NCBI GenBank assembly: GCA_020025195.1 | Contig: JAHHSN010000043.1 | Span: 1-9,940, forward strand | Source of the DNA: Angelakisella sp. | GTDB taxonomy: Bacteria; Bacillota; Clostridia; Oscillospirales; Ruminococcaceae | Length of the DNA: 9,940 nt | Direction: 5' to 3' | In this document: piece after piece, positions 7,000 to 9,940 of the stretch | Layout: each line of letters opens with the position of its first letter | Position numbering within the stretch: the stretch's first letter is position 1 | The notes under the pieces: model-generated | The model's database searches: none | The model's input: only the letters and a program-made list of their open reading frames with translations | What the model was told of the DNA's origin: nothing | Translations under genes and position numbers: made by a program

Positions 7000-8065
7000 A
7001 GTTCTTGTCTCCTTTTGTCTTTATAAAGTCTCCGCGATCCACCGCGACCTCATAGCCGATGGAGCGCATTTGGTTTTTGAGCTGTTTCAGGTTTTCCGCC
7101 GCCTCCCGGCCGCCGGAGCGTTTGCCGTCATAGAGGGTGTATTTTTCTCTCGCCGCGGGCGGGGAAAGGTTCGGCATCACCACATTGGCGCCGGAAAGGA
7201 TGCCCTTTACCCGGCCCTCGGGGTCCCGGGTATTGAGCGCCGTGGTGGCGGGAAGCAGGATATTGGGCTTCATCACCCGGATGACCGAAAGCAGGAAGCA
7301 GGTAAGCTCCGCCGAGCCCGCCGGCTCCTCCCGAAAGCGAGTCTCCGCCTGGGGGATAAAGGGGCCGATGCCGCACATTTCGGGGGAAAACGCCTCGATA
7401 AACCGGAGGTCCCGCGCAAGGTGCGCCGCCGTCTGGCCGGGAGAGCCCACCATAAAGCCGCATCCGGTCTGATAGCCGATGGCATGAAGCTCCCGAAGGC
7501 ACGCCATCCGGTTTTCAAAGGAAAGCTCCGCCGGGTGCAGCAGGCGGTAGTGCGCCGGGTCCGCCGTCTCGTGGCGAAGCAGATAGCGGTCCGCCCCCGC
7601 CTCATAAAGCCGCCGGTAGCTTTCCGGGGAGCGTTCCCCCAGGGAGAGCGTCACCGCGGCGCCCGGGCAGCGTTCTTTTATCGTGCTTATGATCTCCGCA
7701 AGGCGGTCATCGGTAAACCAGACGTCCTCCCCGCCCTGCAGCACAAAGGTGCGAAAACCGAGCTGAAAGCCCTCCTCCGCCGCCTCCAGGATTTCCTCCG
7801 GGGTGAGGCGATAGCGGTCGCAGGCCTTATTCTCCCGGTTGATGCCGCAGTAGTAACAGCCGTTTTTGCAGTGGTTGCTGATTTCCAGGAGGCCCCTTAT
7901 AAAAATGCGGTTCCCGTAGACCGCCCGCGCCCGCTCTCTTGCGAGAGCCGCGAGATGCTCCCGGAGTTCCGGGGTGCGGCGGGTGATGAGCATCTCATAC
8001 TCCCCGGCGGTGAGGGAGTGCGTCTCGTCCAGCTTCCGGACGAGGGACATCAGTTTATTCTCCAT
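6986..8065 (-). CDS. hydE: [FeFe] hydrogenase maturation radical SAM enzyme HydE
   Basis: This 359-residue radical SAM enzyme acts with HydG to convert the Fe(CO)2(CN)Cys unit toward the 2Fe subcluster. The cluster motif C66-x3-C70-x2-C73 is in SNHCKNGCYYCGI. Other HydE segments are VLQGGEDVW, TLSLGE, DRYLLRHETA, GIGPFIPQAETRF, PATTALNT and GANVVMPNLSP. The C-terminal three-cysteine site that binds a second cluster in Thermotoga HydE is absent; that cluster is known to be dispensable. The annotated ATG (8065) overlaps the upstream gene by 11 nt and has no strong ribosome binding site. The ATG at 8050, five codons in, has GGAG 9 nt before it and lies 4 nt after the upstream stop, so it is an equally good or better start (354 residues). 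Confidence 0.96.
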   Translation of the reverse strand: MENKLMSLVRKLDETHSLTAGEYEMLITRRTPELREHLAALARERARAVYGNRIFIRGLLEISNHCKNGCYYCGINRENKACDRYRLTPEEILEAAEEGFQLGFRTFVLQGGEDVWFTDDRLAEIISTIKERCPGAAVTLSLGERSPESYRRLYEAGADRYLLRHETADPAHYRLLHPAELSFENRMACLRELHAIGYQTGCGFMVGSPGQTAAHLARDLRFIEAFSPEMCGIGPFIPQAETRFREEPAGSAELTCFLLSVIRVMKPNILLPATTALNTRDPEGRVKGILSGANVVMPNLSPPAAREKYTLYDGKRSGGREAAENLKQLKNQMRSIGYEVAVDRGDFIKTKGDKNYGSL

Positions 8066-8321
8066 CGCTTGTCACATTGGAATAGGCGGTTTTAACGCTG
8101 ACGCCCGGGAGCTTCCCCACCCGGCCGGAAAGCGCCGCGATCTTGTCCTGCGGGGCGTCCACCGCGATGCTGATAATGTGGATGCGTTTATCCCCCGTCT
8201 GATAGGGAAGCCCCATCCGGCCGATGATGTAGGCACCGTATTCATGGAGGTAGCCGTTGAGGGTCTCCACGCTTTCGGTGTTTTCCACGATAATGCTGAT
8301 GACCGCGATCCTGTTTTCCAT
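8055..8321 (-). CDS. TM1266-type iron-only hydrogenase system regulator (ACT-like)
   Basis: This 88-residue protein matches the small TM1266 family found with hydE/hydG/hydF. It has an ACT/NikR-C-like beta-alpha-beta-beta-alpha-beta pattern: RIAVISIIVEN (4-14), a helix through about residue 28, then IIGRMGLPY (32-40), RIHIISIAVDA (46-56) and the final strand at VSVKTAYSNV. The protein is called a putative regulator by its context and fold; ligand and target are unknown in the family. GGAGG at 8329-8333 lies 7 nt before the ATG. It is the first gene of the operon and immediately follows a terminator-like hairpin in the leader. It has no DNA-binding domain of its own that I can see. Confidence 0.93.
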   Translation of the reverse strand: MENRIAVISIIVENTESVETLNGYLHEYGAYIIGRMGLPYQTGDKRIHIISIAVDAPQDKIAALSGRVGKLPGVSVKTAYSNVTSDGE

Positions 8322-8340
8322 CTATTTTCCTCCGACAGAT

Positions 8341-8376
8341 AAAAATAAAAGCCGCTCTCCCCAAAAAGGAGGCGGC
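8341..8376 (-). terminator. Terminator-like hairpin inside the hyd operon leader (candidate attenuator)
   Basis: On the minus strand GCCGC (8376-8372) and CTCC (8371-8368) pair with GGAG (8360-8357) and GCGGC (8355-8351), with a single A bulge and a 7-nt loop. TTTTATTTTT follows at 8350-8341. This has the form of an intrinsic terminator. It ends 19 nt before the ATG of the TM1266-like gene, so any promoter for the hyd operon must lie upstream of it and read through. Confidence 0.7.
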
Positions 8377-8383
8377 AGAAGGA

Positions 8384-8402
8384 GGCTCCCCCAAAGGGAA
8401 CC
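8384..8402 (-). other. Leader hairpin upstream of the candidate attenuator
   Basis: On the minus strand GGTTCCC pairs with GGGAGCC (7 bp with one G-U) around a 5-nt TTTGG loop. It sits 7 nt before the terminator-like hairpin. A weaker alternative pairs GGGGGAG (8392-8386) with CTCCTTT (8371-8365). That would exclude both this hairpin and the terminator, the logic of an antiterminator, but only four of those pairs are Watson-Crick. Confidence 0.5.
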
Positions 8403-8461
8403 GTTTTTCTTTATGACCGTCACCTTTCACGCAGAAGTTCTTTGTGTCAGGAGCTTTTTTC

Positions 8462-8491
8462 ATTTTACCATATCCGCCCCGCTGATTGCAA
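8462..8491 (-). promoter_or_regulatory. Promoter of the hyd maturation operon
   Basis: On the minus strand TTGCAA (8491-8486) and TAAAAT (8467-8462) are separated by 18 nt, and a TG precedes the -10 at the extended position. The predicted start is near 8455, giving a leader of about 134 nt. The -35 matches 4 of 6 consensus bases and the -10 matches 5 of 6. An inverted repeat overlaps the -35. Confidence 0.6.
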
Positions 8492-8498
8492 TGCGGGG
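8477..8498. promoter_or_regulatory. Inverted repeat overlapping the hyd -35 element (candidate operator)
   Basis: CCCCGC at 8477-8482 and GCGGGG at 8493-8498 form a perfect 6-bp inverted repeat with a 10-nt centre that contains the -35 hexamer TTGCAA. No T-run follows on the minus strand, so a terminator role is unlikely there. A repressor bound here would block RNA polymerase. It does not match the Rex operator consensus (TTGTTAA-type half-sites). Confidence 0.4.
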
Positions 8499-8573
8499 AA
8501 GGCTCTCTTTTTAAGAAAACTTTGACGTTCCCGTCGGCCCGAAAGAAAAAAGCGCCGCCCAAACAGGAGATGC

Positions 8574-8942
8574 TCAGGGAAGCGGTTCCTTTTTCTCGAA
8601 GCCGATATACTTCGTTCCCTGAAAGGTCAGCTTGCCGACAGTGCCTTTTTTCAGCTCCTCATATTTCCGTTTGCTTAAAAAAAGTTTTATGCTTGATCCC
8701 CCTTCCAAAAGAAAGGTAGCGTAATGATATTGGACCAAATGTCTGGTGGTGCCGGGTCCTGTCGTTCACCGTTTTCTAATGTAGTGCTGCTCTATATGCT
8801 TCTCCCAAACAGTCGCCTGCGTGACAATTCGCGGGGAATGCTTATTCTTCAGCCATTGCGCCGCAACAATCGTCAGCGAAAGCGTAATGACTGCAATAAA
8901 CATAACAATAAAGGAATTCATGATATACTGTTCCGGCTCCAT
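8574..8942 (-). pseudogene. DUF2500 (YhhM-like) membrane-anchored protein interrupted by an in-frame TGA
   Basis: From the ATG at 8942 (GAGGGG about 6 nt upstream), 58 codons encode MEPEQYIMNSF, a membrane helix at about 9-31 and a short linker ending HYIRKR. A TGA at 8768-8766 follows. The same frame then continues for 63 more codons to a TGA at 8576-8574. The second half includes YHYATFLLEGG, then KLTFQGTKYIGFEKK, the typical C-terminal pattern of DUF2500 (compare GTLSYKGTRFVSF in E. coli YhhM). Both halves are intact and in one frame, so a single nonsense change such as CGA to TGA is the simplest reading. TGA ends other genes here (sufB, hydG), so it is not generally reassigned. Sequencing error or readthrough cannot be excluded. 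DUF2500 function is unknown. Confidence 0.8.
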
Positions 8943-8983
8943 ACCCTTCCCCCTCTTTTGGCTTTGCAACGGGACTCGCTCTC

Positions 8984-9012
8984 ATTATAGCACGGAAAAC
9001 TGATTTTCCGAA
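8984..9012 (-). promoter_or_regulatory. Promoter of the DUF2500 gene with a perfect palindrome in its spacer
   Basis: A perfect TATAAT lies on the minus strand at 8989-8984, about 42 bp before the chosen ATG. The -35 is poor (TTCGGA at 17 nt). Between the two hexamers lies CGGAAAA-CTGA-TTTTCCG (8993-9010), a perfect 7-bp inverted repeat. It could be an operator; a weak -35 with a palindrome in the spacer is also the layout of promoters under MerR-type activators, though I see no such regulator here. Confidence 0.55.
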
Positions 9013-9178
9013 CAGGGATACCGCTTCATTGCAGGATAAAATCAATGGTTTGCAGGCGGTCAGCAATCTATATTTCTTAAAAGATTAAGTGTATTCATTT
9101 GTGAACAACTCACTAAATCGTGGGAGAGTATTTTTATATAAATTCTTTTGTGCGTCCAAACAAATTAACCAATAAAGG

Positions 9179-9207
9179 TTGGCTTTTTTATGTGGGGCTG
9201 TTATAGT
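9179..9207 (+). promoter_or_regulatory. Candidate promoter for the zinc-ribbon gene
   Basis: TTGGCT (9179-9184) and TATAGT (9202-9207) are 17 nt apart on the plus strand, with 4/6 and 5/6 matches to the consensus. Transcription would start near 9214, inside the stem-loop at 9209-9232, giving a leader of about 230 nt before the zinc-ribbon start. Confidence 0.45.
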
Positions 9208-9208
9208 A

Positions 9209-9232
9209 TTCATAACCCGAAAAGGTTATGAA
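9209..9232. repeat. Perfect 9-bp inverted repeat TTCATAACC-N6-GGTTATGAA
   Basis: TTCATAACC (9209-9217) and GGTTATGAA (9224-9232) flank a 6-nt centre, CGAAAA. It starts 1 nt after the candidate -10, so it covers the predicted transcription start. It may be an operator for a dimeric regulator or a 5' stem-loop stabilising the RNA. No T-run follows, so it is not an intrinsic terminator. From 9011 to 9178 I see no gene. Confidence 0.6.
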
Positions 9233-9265
9233 GGCGAGTCGATAAAAGTGCAAATAGGAACATAG

Positions 9266-9445
9266 ATGCGTACTCTTTGCCTAAAGAAATCATGTTTGTT
9301 CTTCGCTCAATGGATATCAGCAACTGTTGCAATAAATCTTTCTGAGCGGTGGATTTATTTTCACAAGATCCATTACAATGCAGCACATAGACCTTGGAGA
9401 GGGGAATTAATAACTGCTAATCAATCATACAAGGAGAGATTGTGA
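9266..9445 (+). CDS. Possible 59-residue ORF overlapping the zinc-ribbon start
   Basis: This frame runs from the ATG at 9266 to a TGA at 9443-9445 that overlaps the next gene's ATG by one base (TGATG), the arrangement of translationally coupled genes. A weak AGGA lies 6 nt upstream. The product starts MRTLCLKKSC, has a short hydrophobic stretch (WISATVAINL) and no motif I recognise. The composition does not look strongly protein-like. It may be a leader peptide or a chance open frame. Confidence 0.25.
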   Translation: MRTLCLKKSCLFFAQWISATVAINLSERWIYFHKIHYNAAHRPWRGELITANQSYKERL

Positions 9446-9702
9446 TGGCAAGTGCTTTTGTGTATCAGTTCACAGTAAAAGAGTTTTCTTACCTGCTGTT
9501 CAAAAAGAAGATTTGCCCCAAATGCGGCGGCAAAATGAGGAAGCAGAAGTGTTCTGAAATTGTGGATGGTGCAAGGTTTGATTCGGCATCTGCTCCGCTC
9601 TACACCAAAAGGCGTGAGGTGAAGCACTATTACTATAGTTTCACCTGCAAGCATTGCGGAGAAAAATTCATATTAACGGATTTGGTGAAAGAAGAACGCT
9701 GA
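9445..9702 (+). CDS. Small zinc-ribbon protein of unknown function
   Basis: This 85-residue protein starts MASAFVYQFTVKEFSYLLF and has two CxxC knuckles: CPKC at 24-27 (in CPKCGGKM) and CKHC at 68-71 (in CKHCGEKF), a treble-clef or zinc-ribbon arrangement with a 40-residue insert. It has no catalytic or membrane features. The ATG at 9445 has AAGGAG 8 nt upstream (9431-9436); a GTG one codon earlier is less well spaced. It is the only confident plus-strand gene and lies in DNA clearly richer in A+T than the hyd/suf genes. This, together with the nearby tRNA fragment, suggests accessory DNA. Binding partner unknown. Confidence 0.8.
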   Translation: MASAFVYQFTVKEFSYLLFKKKICPKCGGKMRKQKCSEIVDGARFDSASAPLYTKRREVKHYYYSFTCKHCGEKFILTDLVKEER

Positions 9703-9813
9703 GTGAATCCGTTGACTCTCTTTATTGCAATCCAGAAATAGAATTCACATACAATGGTGAAGGGCCTCTTTTATCTGGTTTTGTAAATTCTACTTCAGTG
9801 CTGTATACAAAGG

Positions 9814-9846
9814 AAAATCGCCTGGATTTAACATCTGGGCGGTTTT
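9814..9846 (+). terminator. Terminator-like hairpin downstream of the zinc-ribbon gene
   Basis: AAAATCGCC (9814-9822) pairs with GGCGGTTTT (9838-9846) on the plus strand: 9 bp with one U-G and a 15-nt loop. The T-run is part of the stem. On the minus strand one pair becomes C-A, but a CGCC/GGCG core followed by ATTTT remains, so it could once have served the tRNA on that strand too. The loop is long and the U-tract short. From 9703 to 9813 no gene is visible. Confidence 0.4.
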
Positions 9847-9848
9847 GG

Positions 9849-9892
9849 GGTCGGAGTGACAGGATTCGAACTCCCGGCATCCTGCTCCCAAA
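9849..9892 (-). tRNA. 3' fragment of a tRNA-Pro gene (TGG anticodon), 5' half missing
   Basis: The minus strand reads like the 3' part of a tRNA. It has an anticodon loop TTTGGGA (9892-9886), anticodon-stem 3' arm GCAGG, a 5-nt variable region, a T-loop TTCGAAT, acceptor 3' strand CACTCCG (9858-9852), then discriminator A and CC. Spacing is exactly that of a class I tRNA. The 5' anticodon arm (ATGCG instead of CCTGC) does not pair with GCAGG. There is no D-arm or 5' acceptor strand in the remaining 48 bases. The T-stem has two mismatches (GGGAG against CCTGT). It is therefore a truncated and partly decayed copy, as left by site-specific integration into a tRNA gene, not a functional tRNA. Confidence 0.75.
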
Positions 9893-9940
9893 CGCATGTC
9901 TGAATGTTCTTTGGGTGCTTTCCTGTACTGTTGTACGCTG

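Noticed and set aside
8242..8463. Leader ORF starting MKKAPDTKNF in the hyd leader
   Set aside because: Its ATG overlaps the -10 element, so it would not be in the transcript, and the frame runs through into the TM1266-like gene in another frame.
8535..8573. Possible terminator after the DUF2500 gene (GGGCGGCGC followed by TTTTTT on the minus strand)
   Set aside because: No complementary arm upstream of the T-run could be found, so no stable hairpin is supported.
9171..9189. Terminator at CCAA-N6-TTGG followed by CTTTTTT on the plus strand
   Set aside because: Only a 4-bp stem and no gene upstream on the plus strand; the bases fit better as the -35 region of the candidate promoter.
1..9940. 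CRISPR array, insertion sequence or complete rRNA/tRNA gene
   Set aside because: No regularly spaced repeats, no transposase frame, and the only tRNA-like sequence is the truncated fragment near the right end.

Overview
The window looks like a chromosomal segment of an anaerobic Clostridia (Firmicutes) bacterium with moderately high GC. The evidence is the complete [FeFe]-hydrogenase maturation set (HydE, HydG, HydF plus a TM1266-type small regulator), a minimal SufC/SufB-type Fe-S assembly pair, AGGAGG-type ribosome binding sites, and sigma-A-like promoters with TGnTATAAT-type -10 elements. No hydrogenase structural gene is present. Species cannot be named from the sequence alone.

Layout, left to right. 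(1) 1-592, minus strand: two tandem paralogous small membrane proteins; the second runs off the left edge. (2) 842-4086, minus strand: a three-gene transcription unit, sufC - sufB - a 524-residue uncharacterised protein that carries a GIIGGADGPTA segment typical of Na+-pumping decarboxylase beta subunits. It has a promoter at about 4160 and ends in a hairpin at 789-822. (3) 4322-8321, minus strand: TM1266-like regulator - hydE - hydG - hydF, with overlapping or near-abutting genes and a terminator directly after hydF. The promoter (8462-8491) overlaps an inverted repeat. The leader of about 134 nt contains a hairpin followed by an intrinsic-terminator-like hairpin just ahead of the first ribosome binding site. 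(4) 8574-8942, minus strand: a DUF2500 (YhhM-like) membrane-anchored gene interrupted by one in-frame TGA, with a perfect palindrome in its promoter. (5) about 9060-9940: an AT-richer stretch with a plus-strand zinc-ribbon protein, a possible tiny upstream ORF, a 9-bp stem-loop at its promoter, and a 3' fragment of a tRNA-Pro gene that resembles the scar of an integrated element.

Regions 2 and 3 fit together. HydE, HydG and HydF are Fe-S enzymes that build the 2Fe subcluster of [FeFe] hydrogenase, and the neighbouring SufCB pair is a plausible Fe-S cluster source. The two units have separate promoters and a terminator between them, so joint control is inference. The points most worth following up are the operon partner of SufCB with the transplanted decarboxylase motif, the terminator inside the hyd leader, the interrupted DUF2500 gene, the tandem membrane paralogues, and the tRNA scar.
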